From Rhabdornis inornatus (Eukaryota > Chordata > Aves > Passeriformes > Rhabdornithidae), in contig VWZS01000906.1 in NCBI GenBank assembly GCA_013397075.1, positions 248,001 to 312,000 of the forward strand: a stretch of DNA of 64,000 bases. Reading direction: 5' to 3'. The notes beneath the pieces are model-generated. The model made no database searches, was not told the DNA's origin, and saw only the letters and a list, made by a program, of their open reading frames with translations. The stretch's first letter is position 1; the number at the start of each line of letters is the position of its first letter. Made by a program: the position numbers and the translations under genes. Positions 1 through 9,934 of the stretch are shown piece by piece.

Positions 1-104
1 TTTGTCCTTTAAAGACCTGCAGTGTAAATGGCAGAATGAAAAATCTTGCTGTCATGTCTGAGGGTTTAGGGACTTTTCTTCAAAAGCTGAGATTTTGTAG
101 CTCA

Positions 105-285
105 TAAAACCGTAGAATGGTTTGGGTTGGAAGGGATCTTCAAAATCACCCACTTCCAAGCTCCTGCCATGGGCAGGGACACCTTCCACTAGAGCAGGTT
201 GCTCAAAGTCCCATCCACCCTGGTGTTGTCTGTCTAAGAATTTAGCTTCTCACCCACCCCTAATCTAGTCTGAGCCTTCCTCAGG
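105..285 (-). mobile_element. CR1 LINE 3' fragment
   Basis: The plus strand reads as the complement of an avian CR1 3' end: a TAGAATGGTTTGGGTTGGAA-type block, then GCCATGGGCAGGGACACC, the TTCCACTAGA block and CAGGTTGCTCAAAG. The element therefore lies on the minus strand with its 3' end at the left. The inner part (about 225-285) matches CR1 only loosely and seems to carry a deletion. No ORF2 sequence remains, so this is a 5'-truncated dead copy, as usual for CR1. Its tail class is the same as in the copies at 2406, 13209, 43276 and 44626. Confidence 0.85.
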
Positions 286-1796
286 TTTGCCAAGGAAATA
301 TCATCTTGATGTATTTAGAGGTGATCAGTTGTAAAAAGCAAGGCTTGAGCTCTCCTATTTAAAAATCTACAGGGTTTGGATTTAAACTCTTCTCAGAAAA
401 AGGAAAGAGTTACCACCTGTCATCTCTTTGAGGATAAAAACCAGAAGGGACAGTGTTTTGGCTTCCAGGAGCAGTTTTAAGTGTGAAGCACTGCTTGGGA
501 TTATTTACCCTTTTTCAGCCTGCAGCCTTGGCTGGGCAGATCGGTGGACTTGGCAAGGCTGCTAAAACCACACTCAGGAGAAAGAGTCCAAGGAAAAAAG
601 CAATTAAATCCCAAGTGGTCCCATACAGGGCTGCTGGAGGCTGCTCTCCTCTGGCTCTGTGCATCGTGGCTGAGCTGCAACACCAGTGCCCTCCCTCCTG
701 CCCTTGCTCCCCTCCCAAATCCTCATCATCCTCATTGCTCCAGACACTGTCTACCCCTTGGAGGGTTCCATGTTCTAAAGAAACCAAGTCAAAAACAATT
801 CAAGCCCCAGTGAAAGCCTGACCTTTAAGAAAAAAGAAACTCCTGAGCAAATTGGTCATAACCCACAATTACTCCAATTTGTTTCGGCCATTTCTAGCAT
901 TGTGCTTTCCTGCCTTGAATTCTGACTTTAGATCCATAATTTTTTGTTTCTTGTCTCAGGTCTGGACACCACTTTTTGTGCTTCAGAGTGTCTGTATGAT
1001 GAAACTGCTACCAGATATCCAACCACTGTCCAAGCGGTCATTCCTAAGAAACAGGAATTTCTGGTGATCAAGCTTGAGAGCTTATGGGAAGTGGAGGTGT
1101 GGAAGATGCCAAAGCAACAAAGTTTTGAGTTCTTGGGTCTGATGTCAGAATAACCAGATCCTTTCACTCTGCCCAGCTTCCTAGCACTTGTTTAAGTACA
1201 GACATTTCAGAGGAGGGAAATGTCTCACCTTCCCAGAAAAAGTGTTGCACTGACTTCCTCATCCTTCCTTGCACCACTGACATTTCTTACAAATCTCCTC
1301 CCCTGACAGGACAGAGATGTTGCCAGCTCTGGCCACTTTGCTCTAAGCAAAAAGCAGGTTTTTGTGGATTGATGAGAGCTGGTGTGGTTTTGAGGTTGCT
1401 CTTTTAGCAACACCTTGTGCAGCACTTTGTGGGGCGGTGCTCCATGGAGGGAGCTAATCTTCATCAGCATCACACAAATAAAAAATAAATGTGAACTGAA
1501 AGGGCAATGAGCATTGCAGTGAGCTTGTTCTGGGTTTCCTGAGGCAGTTGGCTCCGGCTGAGCTGTGCCATGGCTCGCTGCCTCAGGGAAGGCTGCAGGG
1601 ATGGAGGCTGAAATCACAGCTCCTTGCTGTGATGAGGAGCAGCACCCACCCACTCCTGCTCCCAGCTCTTGGCTGGCTACCTCCATCTCAGCTCCCAGGG
1701 CATGTGAAGGACCTCCGGGTTCTTCTTGCCCCTAAAATTCACCTTTCAGGTGAAAGGATGTGCTTCAGGTAGCTCCAAAGGATGGCTTTGTTTTCC
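286..1796. other. Unassigned non-coding stretch
   Basis: No gene is recognised here. Open frames reach 122 codons on the plus strand (453-821) and 153 on the minus strand (1225-1686), without any domain I know. A pyrimidine tract ending in CAG at 958-959 precedes a 64-codon open frame (listed separately). AATAAA-type signals occur near 1478-1490, which would suit a transcript end, but nothing else supports one. Confidence 0.5.
960..1153 (+). other. Weak candidate terminal exon
   Basis: A pyrimidine-rich run (about 939-957) ends in CAG at 957-959, an acceptable splice acceptor. The frame continuing from it stays open for about 64 codons to a TAA at 1151-1153. Its composition is mixed rather than low-complexity, and AATAAA-like signals lie about 330 bases downstream near 1478-1490. 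Against it: there is no ATG, no domain I recognise, and a 64-codon frame is common by chance. It could be a lineage-specific exon, a lncRNA exon or nothing. Confidence 0.08.
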
Positions 1797-1824
1797 AATT
1801 TATTAATTAATAAATTGATCAATT
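1797..1824. repeat. AT-rich perfect palindrome
   Basis: Positions 1797-1816 form a 20-base perfect palindrome centred on TTAATTAA. It is overlapped by a second 12-base palindrome, AATTGATCAATT, at 1813-1824. Such sites contain paired homeodomain cores (TAAT) on both strands and could extrude as a small cruciform. A/T-only palindromes also arise easily by chance in AT-rich DNA, so no function is claimed. Confidence 0.7.
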
Positions 1825-2405
1825 AAACACAAATATTCCTCCACACACTGAAGGGGATCAATGTCATGTGAATGGCGAGTTTTCAATTAGGAGAAGAGAT
1901 TCTTTATTAAAAGGAAGCTGTAAATGTGATTTGCTTCTCCTCTTGACCTTGGGAGACCTTTACCTACATTTATTTCTCAAACCTGAATTAGCACCATAAT
2001 AACACAGGGCTAGAAAATTATACTTAAACCTCCCAGCTATTTCTGGGTTACAGAGGCTCTTTCTTTTTTTCTGTCTAACCTAGTTTTCCAGTGGAACATT
2101 CCCAGCCTCTACAAAGAGACATCCCAGTTTTCCTCCCTATATAATTATATAAAGTCTGGCCTATATTCGTGCCCTTTTGCTCAGTTGTCTTTAATGTCAG
2201 CGAGGGCTCCTGCTCCCTTTGGACAGGTTAAGAGCAGGAGGAAGGATTGATGCCTCACCCCTGATTCTGCCCTGAAAATGGGCCAGATAAAAGTCATCAC
2301 CACAGCCTCTGAAGCCTCTTATTGATGTGTGTTTGGCTGCAATTCACTTGCAAAAGTCAAATTGTGTCCCACCACCACGAGGGTTCCGTGGCTGTAAGTG
2401 GGAAA
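1825..2405. other. AT-rich non-coding stretch
   Basis: No gene is seen. A 14-base palindrome (2138-2151) made only of A and T merges into a TATATAAAG string, a good match to a TATA box, at about 2146-2154. There is no supported transcript downstream, so a promoter is only a possibility. The rest is unremarkable single-copy-looking DNA. Confidence 0.4.
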
Positions 2406-2545
2406 GAATCACAGGATCAAGCATAGAATGGTTTGGGTGGAAAGTGACCTTAAAGATCATCTCATTCCACCCCCCTGACACGGGAAAGGACACCTTCCAT
2501 CAGACCAGGTTGCTCCAAGCCCCAGCCAACCTGGCTGAAGAACCA
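2406..2545 (-). mobile_element. CR1 LINE 3' fragment
   Basis: On the plus strand this begins with degenerate octamers (GAATCACAGGATCAAG, then CATAGAATGG). It continues with TTTGGGTGGAAAGTGACC, TTAAAGATCAT, the CACCTTCCATCAGACCAGG block and CTCCAAGCCCCAGCC. This is the complement of a CR1 3' untranslated tail, so the element runs on the minus strand. Only about 140 bases remain, and similarity fades after the CAACCTGGC motif. It is a 5'-truncated, non-functional copy. Confidence 0.88.
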
Positions 2546-5500
2546 TCACTGCCCATGGGAGGGGGTGGAAATCTGAAAAAGGTCTTTGCAAGAGGGAGTG
2601 GGATCCTGGCACAGGATAGGCTTTTTTCTCCACTTCACAGACAGGGATGGCATTTATGAGTAAAGTTTAAAATCTCAGCAAGGTAGTGGTAATTTGTTCC
2701 TTACCTTTACGTACTGATTTTATTAATAAAGAAAAAAAAAATCAAAATTTAGCAGATCTCTGCATTGCTCTGTCTTGTAGGGCAGAGAGTGAACCCAGGA
2801 TGCCCAAAGCTGCAACCCTCCAAGAAATGTTAAAAAATTACAGGTCTTAAAACCCAATTGAATTCTTTTTTTAATCTTGTGTCACCAAATAAATATTTGG
2901 AGGGTGGAATTTTTTTTTGTTTCGTTGTCTTTAGTTGTTAGATTGTTTTTTTCCAACATTTCCAAGAGGAATGAAGATAAATTCAGGCTAGAGGATACTC
3001 ATCCCCCACGACAACATACTACATCTTCCCAAGGAGATTTGCATTTTCTGGAAACACACAGGGGAGGAATCTCAGGGGAGGGCTTGGGCATCTGCAAACC
3101 TCAGCACCAGTCACTTCCAGTTTGGGTCTCATTTCCTCCGTATCATCAGTATCAGTAGAAAAGTGGATCCAAACCAGTGGTTTTTCCAGCCTCAGTCAGA
3201 TCTTTCTGCTGCTTTCAAGAGGCTCTGAGTCAGGCCATGCGTTGCCACATCAGCAGCATTGAAGTTTGACAGAATTGACAACTCATGCAATCAGAAAATA
3301 TCTGCAGAGTGATGGCTCTGAAGCTCTGCCTGGCCCCTTGCCTCGTTGGGCACAGATTAAACACTCCAAGCTCCATGCTGGCCAGAGACGGGCACATTTG
3401 CATGGACAGGGTGGCTTTTTGTTTTCCTGAGTGGTCTTGAAGTGTCCAGCAAGGAGTTCCACAGTGCTTGATGGAGGGGAGTGGGATCATTTTGCCACAG
3501 GGCAAGGAAAGCTTGTGCTGTTCCACAGTGTCCCAAGTAATTTTCAGTGTCATGAGTGACAATAAAACAGGACACAAACCTCAGCTGTAGTGCTGAGCCT
3601 GCTGTTCTCTCCAGAATCACTGGGCTCTGCTCAGCCTTGGCTGAGGGCCTGGAAAGTCTGGACATTTCTGTCCTGGGTTGAAATAGCCCTTTCCTAACTT
3701 GTTACTGGCAGCCCCCAAAAACTGAGACACCATGAGTCACAGCAATGGACAAATTCCACCAACTGGCTGTTTCTAATTTAAAAAAAAGAAGGGGGGAAAA
3801 AAAAAAAAACAAAGCTGGTTTGCAGGGTGCTTTGCATCTTGTGGCTGCTGCCCACAGCTGGCATGTGGACACCTGGGAAACCCAGCCCAGTGCCAGCCCA
3901 CCTGAGATCAAATGATGTGAATGGAAAATGTGAGGCCTGCTTAAGGATGGAGGGGATGGGTGAGGAACACCCTTTCCTGGGAAGGGACACACCAGACCAT
4001 TTTGGACTCTTTTGCTATATTGCACAGTTCCCTCTACAGGTCGCAGCAAGAAACACCGGGCACCCTGGGGATGACTGATGTGGGAAAGAAATGCAAATAA
4101 AGGTAATAAAAAGTTAGTGGCCAGATGAGGAAGGGGCTTTGATTCTGACTGGGAGGAGGTTTTCTCAGCTGTTTTTCATGTTGGCTTTGAGAGATCCCTA
4201 CCAAAGTTTTAGTTTTGGTTTTAAGGTTGTAATATCCGTTTTTATTTTTTTAATAGATCAGACCGGATGCTGTTGCTCTTACACCTCAGGTACTTCCTTA
4301 ATAAGGAAAATAATTGTTATGGCTAATAGTTTTAATAATAATAATACTAGGAATCAGGAATCTCCTCTGAGGTTTTTGGCCATCATCATGGGACAATTAA
4401 CGGGTGGCAACCAGTTAAAACCCTTTTTCACATATTTCCCTCCTGCAGGCAGACTCACACTTTCACGAGGAATTTGAAGGCTGCACCAGCAAAAGACCTG
4501 AGAAAACACAACACCATCACGGAGGTGTGAATCTTTCGCCCTGGTGCTTGGCAGGGTGCTTGTGTTGCCACCTCAAGCTTCAGCAAAGGCTGTAAACTTG
4601 ACTGATGATAGCAGCTGGCAAAATTCAGCCCACCCAAGGAAAAGAAGCACCTTTGGCAAGCAGAGAGGTCAATATGATGCAGGCATCTGGTTCTCCATGG
4701 CATCTCACTCTCCTGAAAATCCCAGCTTTGGTGGGCAGCAAATAGCCAGGGCTGCTCGTGGCACTGCTTTCCACCAAACTTTATCCTGGATGAACAGAGA
4801 ATCTTGTGTTTTATCTGTCACCAAAGCATGCTTTGTACTTTCAGTTTGGGCAAGTTGCTTAAAGGACTTAGAATACACAGTTGTACGTTTGCATGTTTTA
4901 CTCCCAATCATGCCACAAGACAAGGCACACCCCTCCTTCAACTCAGCAGCCCCCAGAAGAGCACGGATTTCTCAGGGTGACAATCCCCCTGAACAGCTTT
5001 TAAAGTCTTCAGCATAATCGGAAAATGTATTCTTTCCCCTCCCTCAATGGAAAATTAGATTTAATCATGCTTTGTCTGAAAGCAGATGAAAACTGAAAAA
5101 CAGGTCTCCCAAAAAGCATCCCAAGCATCAGCAAACAGGAATTAGTTGTACTGCAGCATGAAGTATTTGGTTTCCCAGCTGTTTTGGCAAGTGAACAGAC
5201 ACTTAGTCAAAGAAGTACTCACCCCTTGAAAAAGAGGGTCAGTGGAAATTTTTGGAGTGGTGTTTTCCACCTCTCTGTCCCCTGGGTTTATGACCTGGGC
5301 AGCTCCCTGGTATACACAGTGATGGGCTCACAGGGAGTTTGAGGGAAGGGAGCTCTGTCCTCTTTCCCACTGCCCCTCCTGGTGTGGCTGCTGGTAACCA
5401 CACAGCAAAGCACTGGCTGCTCAGCTCCCCCTCCACCCCCAGACCTGGGGCTGGACACTTATTTTTTGTAGACAGGGCCTGCTTAGGGAAAGGTATAACA

Positions 5501-5696
5501 CATAAAAATTATCATCCATGGAGTTAACAATCAACAAACACCAGTTTAAAGAAGTTCTCTGCCAGCTCTGTGTCCAGGCCAGTGTGCTCATGAGCTGCCC
5601 TTATCACCCATAAACTTTATCTATACACAGGTCCAGCTGCACTGTGTAACCTCCACAACAGCTGGCACTGGGTTTCACAGGTCAGTTCTTTTTCTT
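2546..5696. other. Long non-coding stretch
   Basis: No gene is recognised in about 3.1 kb. Open frames reach 157 codons (4544-5017) but show no domain. An A/G homopolymer block lies at 3780-3809 and a short AAT run near 4332-4347. GATA-type cores (TTATCAC and TTATCTA) sit near 5600-5625, just before a GC-rich hairpin. No known transposon tail was found. Confidence 0.45.
3780..3809. repeat. A8-GAA-G6-A13 homopolymer block
   Basis: This is a low-complexity purine block of A runs around a G6 run, the last A run being 13 long. It produces phenylalanine-rich frames on the opposite strand. It is simple-sequence DNA with no visible retroposed body upstream. Confidence 0.85.
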
Positions 5697-5760
5697 GTGT
5701 GCAAAATCCAGCCTGGTCCTTATCTGCACTTTGCTAAACCTCCTCCTCCTAATCATAAAA

Positions 5761-5815
5761 CCCCGGCAGCAGCCGGCCGAGCGCCGGCGGCAGCCCTGGG
5801 AGCCGGCGCTCCTGC
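5761..5815. promoter_or_regulatory. GC-rich hairpin, CpG micro-cluster
   Basis: A 55-base stretch is very GC-rich and carries several CpGs in an otherwise CpG-poor window. It contains a perfect inverted repeat: arms GAGCGCCGGC at 5779-5788 and GCCGGCGCTC at 5802-5811, with a 13-base loop. It could be a small unmethylated regulatory patch or part of a structured transcript. It is far too short to be a classical CpG island. The DNA downstream (5860-6085) also looks constrained. Confidence 0.3.
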
Positions 5816-5859
5816 TACAAAGGGCTCCTCTTTCTGCAGGAATGACCACAGCCTGTTAG

Positions 5860-6085
5860 GAGGAGAAATGTGCATCCACACCACAAATAATCATAGTGAT
5901 ACCACGGCTTTGAAAAGAAATCCATGCAGTGTATTTCGCTATGACATTTCTTTGATTGTTCTTAATTGCGTTTGACTCACCAGCGCGGGCTTCAAATTAA
6001 TGAGCTCTTATGGTACCACGGAGCCTGGATTATAAACTCAGACAACAACCAGAGCAGGCATGATAATGAGCCACACGATGGTGAC
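5860..6085. promoter_or_regulatory. Candidate conserved non-coding element
   Basis: This stretch has the look of vertebrate conserved non-coding DNA: mixed composition, no repeat match, and dense factor-like cores. These include a TGACTCA AP-1 heptamer at 5973-5979, ATTAATGAG just after it, GGATTATAAA near 6026, and several CpGs. The reading is by appearance only, because no alignment was possible. Frames across it are short and carry no domain. Confidence 0.18.
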
Positions 6086-7879
6086 TCTTTTCCCCCGTCG
6101 GCTCTCCCTTTTCTTCCCACCTCCCTCCTGACTTGCAGCAAGAGCAAGGCTGTCTGCTTGCCTTGCTGTGATGGATTTCAATTCCCTGTACTATCCACAG
6201 TATTTGTTTTTGGAAGACTAATGTTTTGGAGGAATTATTAAAGAAGGAAAACAGGCTGGCTCCCTCTTGCCTTGCACTTTGATTTCTTAGCAGGGATTGT
6301 CCCTTGTGAGTGTTTGCATTGCTCCTGGCATGCTGCAGCCTCTGCCCAGGATGGGACACAAGCAATTAAATGCAGCCAATAATGCCTATCCTGAACTTTA
6401 AAGCATACTTTATTCTTGCAGAGCAGGACAGCGTGATACACACTGATAATCCCTCACAGCTGTTGCACAGTCTTTCCTCTCTCTTTTTTTTTTTTCTTTT
6501 TTTTTTTTTTTCTCTGTTAAAATCTGATGCTGGACAGGACCCTTGCCAGGACCAGAGCTGAGCCCTGGGAGGGTGATGGGTGCTGCTGGAAGCTGAGGAG
6601 TAGCCCTCAGGTCCCAAGCCCTGCACTTCCCATCACTGCTTGAAGCACCAGTTGATGGTGATATAGAAAGCTGCTTTTTTTTGCAAATCCCTTCTCTTTT
6701 CCCCTGGAGCTCAGTGACAAAGGGGATTCGAGGCCACCTCACAGAGGAGACCTGAGCTGAAGCTCAGGAGAGGAAGATGAAGCTCACATGAACTTCTGGG
6801 TTGGGGTTTTGATTTGTGCTGTGCACCAGGGAACCTCTTTTTTTTCTCAGGACTGTACAGCCCTTGGGACAGGCCTGGTTTGCAGCCAGTATGCAGCAGG
6901 AATGAAAGAGCAGTTCCTGGAGCTCTCTTTCCAATCACTTTCCCTTGAAGTTAGCCTGGCTGCCAGGACATTTCTTATTTTGGATGAGCCCTGTCTTTCA
7001 GATGAGCTTGTCATCCTAGTCCTTGAAGTTCCTAATCCCTGCCTTGTTTGAAGGGAAACTGGAGCAGTATTGCATGCAAAGGAAACACCATGGGTTTGGT
7101 TTTCCTTATTGTCTGAACCTTGTAAACAGGTTCCAGACACAAATAATGGTTTGTAAGTCACGTTCCTCTATCTCAGAGGAACCATTTCTATTCTGCAACC
7201 TTTTGCTGATGCAGCAAAATAAGAAAAACAGCCTGGAGGGGAGAAGCAAATGTCCCAGGCTTCTCTTCCTAAACCTAGAGAAAGCTCTGAATGAGAACAG
7301 CTGCTCAGCAGAAGTCTCTCTGAACAAGAGTGGTTTAAATTAGTAGGATTCAGGCTAATTAAAAGACTATAAAGACATAATTAAAAGAACTGAGACCAAG
7401 CTATATTAAATTAGTCCACCAGCCACCTTCCAAGCCATTGCAGAAGGATGCAGATGCTCTTTGCCAGTCCAAAGCAGTCTGTGCCCTGCATGTGCAGGAC
7501 ACAGCAGGAGCTGGTGGTGGAGTGGACCTGCTGGGGAGATTCCCAGGCAATCCCATCAGTGCCAGAGTGGTAGAAAGGGGATTTGCCCTGGGACAAGGTT
7601 AGTTAACCAGGAAGGTGACAGTGAGGTGGTTCACCCCCAGGATAATTTCCTCCTCCTCACGTCAGTGCTCTCCCTGTGTGCCCACAAGGATGGAAGTGCT
7701 GCTGGTGGGAAATCCTCGATTAAAGCACCCTGCTGCTCACAAATGAGCTTTGAGCCTCTGCTGGCCCAGGGCTCTGCCCACAGCTCCAGGATACCTCAGG
7801 GCTGGCTGCAAAGACAGTGACATCCCAGTGAGAGTGTGGGGAATACAGCCAGAGGGGGCTGGGGAGTGAGAAGCAGGGG
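6086..7879. other. Non-coding stretch with poly-T
   Basis: No gene is recognised. A T12-C-T15 tract lies at 6484-6511. Open frames reach 119 codons (7461-7820) without domains. Composition becomes purine-rich near the right edge, where the long GA tract begins. Confidence 0.45.
6484..6511. repeat. Poly-T tract
   Basis: Twelve T, one C and fifteen T in a row. It is simple sequence with no recognisable retroposed body beside it. It would read as poly-A on the minus strand. Confidence 0.9.
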
Positions 7880-7996
7880 GCAAGGAAGAGAAATTAAATA
7901 AGAGTGGGAAAGAGAGAGAAAAGGAGAGTGGCACACAAAGAAAGAGGAAAAGAGGAGAAAGAGAAGAAGGAAGGAAGGAAGGAGTAAAACAAAAAA

Positions 7997-8400
7997 NNNN
8001 NNNNNNNNNNNNNNNNNNNNNNNNNNNNNNNNNNNNNNNNNNNNNNNNNNNNNNNNNNNNNNNNNNNNNNNNNNNNNNNNNNNNNNNNNNNNNNNNNNNN
8101 NNNNNNNNNNNNNNNNNNNNNNNNNNNNNNNNNNNNNNNNNNNNNNNNNNNNNNNNNNNNNNNNNNNNNNNNNNNNNNNNNNNNNNNNNNNNNNNNNNNN
8201 NNNNNNNNNNNNNNNNNNNNNNNNNNNNNNNNNNNNNNNNNNNNNNNNNNNNNNNNNNNNNNNNNNNNNNNNNNNNNNNNNNNNNNNNNNNNNNNNNNNN
8301 NNNNNNNNNNNNNNNNNNNNNNNNNNNNNNNNNNNNNNNNNNNNNNNNNNNNNNNNNNNNNNNNNNNNNNNNNNNNNNNNNNNNNNNNNNNNNNNNNNNN
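7997..8400. other. Assembly gap (404 N)
   Basis: Four hundred and four N bases separate two purine-rich contig ends. The 28 bases immediately left of the gap (7969-7996) recur exactly at 8454-8481 on the right. The two contigs may therefore overlap, or a tandem duplication may cross the gap. The true length of the missing sequence is unknown. Confidence 0.98.
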
Positions 8401-8405
8401 AGAAA

Positions 8406-8465
8406 GGAAGGAAGGAAGGAAGGAAGGAAGGAAGGAAGGAAGGAAGGAAGGAAGGAAGGAAGGAA
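8406..8465 (+). repeat. (GGAA)15 microsatellite
   Basis: Fifteen uninterrupted GGAA units, followed by GGAGTAAAAC and an A-rich tail. Three further units lie left of the gap at 7969-7980, before the same GGAGTAAAAC sequence. GGAA is the ETS-family core, and in mammals GGAA microsatellites can act as ETS-fusion response elements. Whether this copy binds any factor is unknown. Confidence 0.95.
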
Positions 8466-8730
8466 GGAGTAAAACAAAAAAAAGAAAAGAGAAGAAGGAA
8501 AATAAATAGAAAGATAGAAAGGAGAGAAAAAGAAACAGAAAGGGAAAAATAAAGGAAAATAGAAAGGGAAATAAATATAAAAACAGAAAGAAATTAAAAG
8601 AGAACAAGAAAAAGAGAAAATAAATTCAAAAGCAAAACCAAAAGAGGGAAAGCAAGAGAGAAAGGGAAAGAAAGGGAGAAAAAGGAAGCAAATTAATTGA
8701 AAGAGGGAGGGAAGGAAAGAGCAAAGGGCC

Positions 8731-9691
8731 GTGGATGCTTCCAGCTGTTCAGATGCAGCAGTGCCGCCCCTCCACAGCTGTTCTTTCCATCTCTGTCCTG
8801 CTGGGCTGCAGCCCTTCCCAGCACATGGAGGGCCCCAGGTGCACAGGGACCATCTGCCAGAGCAGCCCCTCCAGCCCAAGGGACATTTTCTGGCGTCACC
8901 AGCATCCCCTTGCGCCCAGAGGAGGGGGCTCAGGTGAGATCAGGCACCTGCAAAAAGCCTGGCCTGGCCACAGGAGCTGCTGTACCCAGATGAGGACAAA
9001 CTGCAGGACACAAGAATATCAAAACTTCCTTTAAGCAGCAAAACCCACAAGTGTGTGGTGGCAGATGTGGCCAGAGCTGACTTGGAGCTGCTGCTCCCAG
9101 CTGCTGAAGAGGCTCTCGATAGCTGCAGCTGCTCACACACCCGGCAGCAAAAACCTCCAAATGCTTCTTTTCTTTGTGCTGTGTAAGACAAAAGTTGGGA
9201 GATTTTCCATGAATCGAGAATTTTAAAAATGCTGCTCAGAGACAAAAGAAGACCTCTTGATTTTTAGCACTGCTTGGAGAAAATCCCATTGAGAAACCAG
9301 GAAGCAAAATATATTGTGAGGTGTAAAGCTGCGCCACACTGAAGAATTAAAAATGTTTCTTCGAAAGCAGTAAGGATCAGGGTGGTTAGAGTTTCTGGGA
9401 TGCTTCTTACAAGGGAAAGAAAGGAATTCCTTAGATGTTTGACTACTTCACTTTAGTAAGTAATAAAAAATAAATTTTAGAAAGGAAAGAGAAAAAAAAA
9501 GAAAAAAGAAAATTAGAAAATCAAAATAAAAGGGGTTGGGCAAAACATGCACAGAATCCAGAATGGTTAAGAAAAACCATTTTTGCCTCACATCTCTCTG
9601 TTTCCCTGCTGAAGGCTGAAAGAAGAGCCTGTACAAACCCACTGTGATAAAGAATTTACATAACTTTGTAAAAAAAACTTAATAAAAAACT
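8731..9691. other. Non-coding stretch, A-rich at right
   Basis: No gene is recognised. Plus-strand frames of 98-99 codons over 8697-9034 overlap each other in different frames and have no domain. An A/G-rich run lies at about 9460-9535, giving a lysine-rich or phenylalanine-rich frame depending on strand. Confidence 0.45.
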
Positions 9692-9862
9692 TTGCAGAGG
9701 TTGTGGAAGCCCCATCCTTGGAAATCTTCAGGGCCACGTTGGATGTGGCTCTGAGCAACCTTGTCTAGTGGAAGGTGTGCCTTCCTGTGGCAGGGGTTGA
9801 AACTGGATGATCTTTAAGGTCCCTTCCAACCCAAATTTGATGATTCTGTGATTCTATGATTT
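9692..9862 (+). mobile_element. CR1 LINE 3' fragment
   Basis: This is a CR1 tail in plus orientation. It runs from a GGAAGCCCCATCCTTGGAAA-like start through CTGAGCAACCTTGTCTAGTG, GGAAGGTG, GATGATCTTTAAGGTCCC and TTCCAACCC. It ends in GATTCTGTGATTCTATGATT, the octamer repeats that mark CR1 3' ends. About 170 bases survive, 5'-truncated and lacking ORF2. A hairpin (9873-9931) starts about 11 bases after its end. Confidence 0.92.
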
Positions 9863-9872
9863 GTGTCCCAGC

Positions 9873-9931
9873 CACCAAAACTGGGATGACACTGGTGTGA
9901 CCTTGCCAGTGTCATCCCAGTTTGCCTGGTG
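9873..9931. repeat. Near-perfect hairpin beside CR1 end
   Basis: Arms AAACTGGGATGACACTGG (9878-9895) and CCAGTGTCATCCCAGTTT (9906-9923) are perfectly complementary over 18 bases around a 10-base loop. Five more pairs (CACCA at 9873-9877 with TGGTG at 9927-9931) follow after a 3-base bulge. The 9-base word CTGGTGTGA is also directly repeated at 9892-9900 and 9926-9934. This combination fits a template-switch mutation. The stem is miRNA-precursor-like but short. Confidence 0.9.
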
Positions 9932-9934
9932 TGA

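Larger units (their letters stand above)
7880..8730. repeat. Long purine-rich (GA) tract
   Basis: Both sides of the assembly gap are strongly purine-rich on the plus strand: GAAAG, GGAAA, AAAGAGG and AAGG strings with only scattered pyrimidines. Including the gap, the tract spans about 850 bases. Polypurine-polypyrimidine DNA can form triplex H-DNA and is hard to clone and sequence, which probably explains the gap. The 380- and 237-codon minus-strand frames here are translations of this tract and of N bases, not genes. Confidence 0.85.

Noticed and set aside
7737..8879. 380-codon minus-strand open frame, Phe/Ser/Pro/Leu-rich
   Set aside because: It is the translation of the purine tract and AAGG repeat, and it runs through 404 N bases. 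There is no independent evidence of coding.
9873..9931. Hairpin as an annotated miRNA gene
   Set aside because: The stem is about 23 pairs with a 10-base loop, shorter than usual precursors, and there are no expression data. Kept as a hairpin only.
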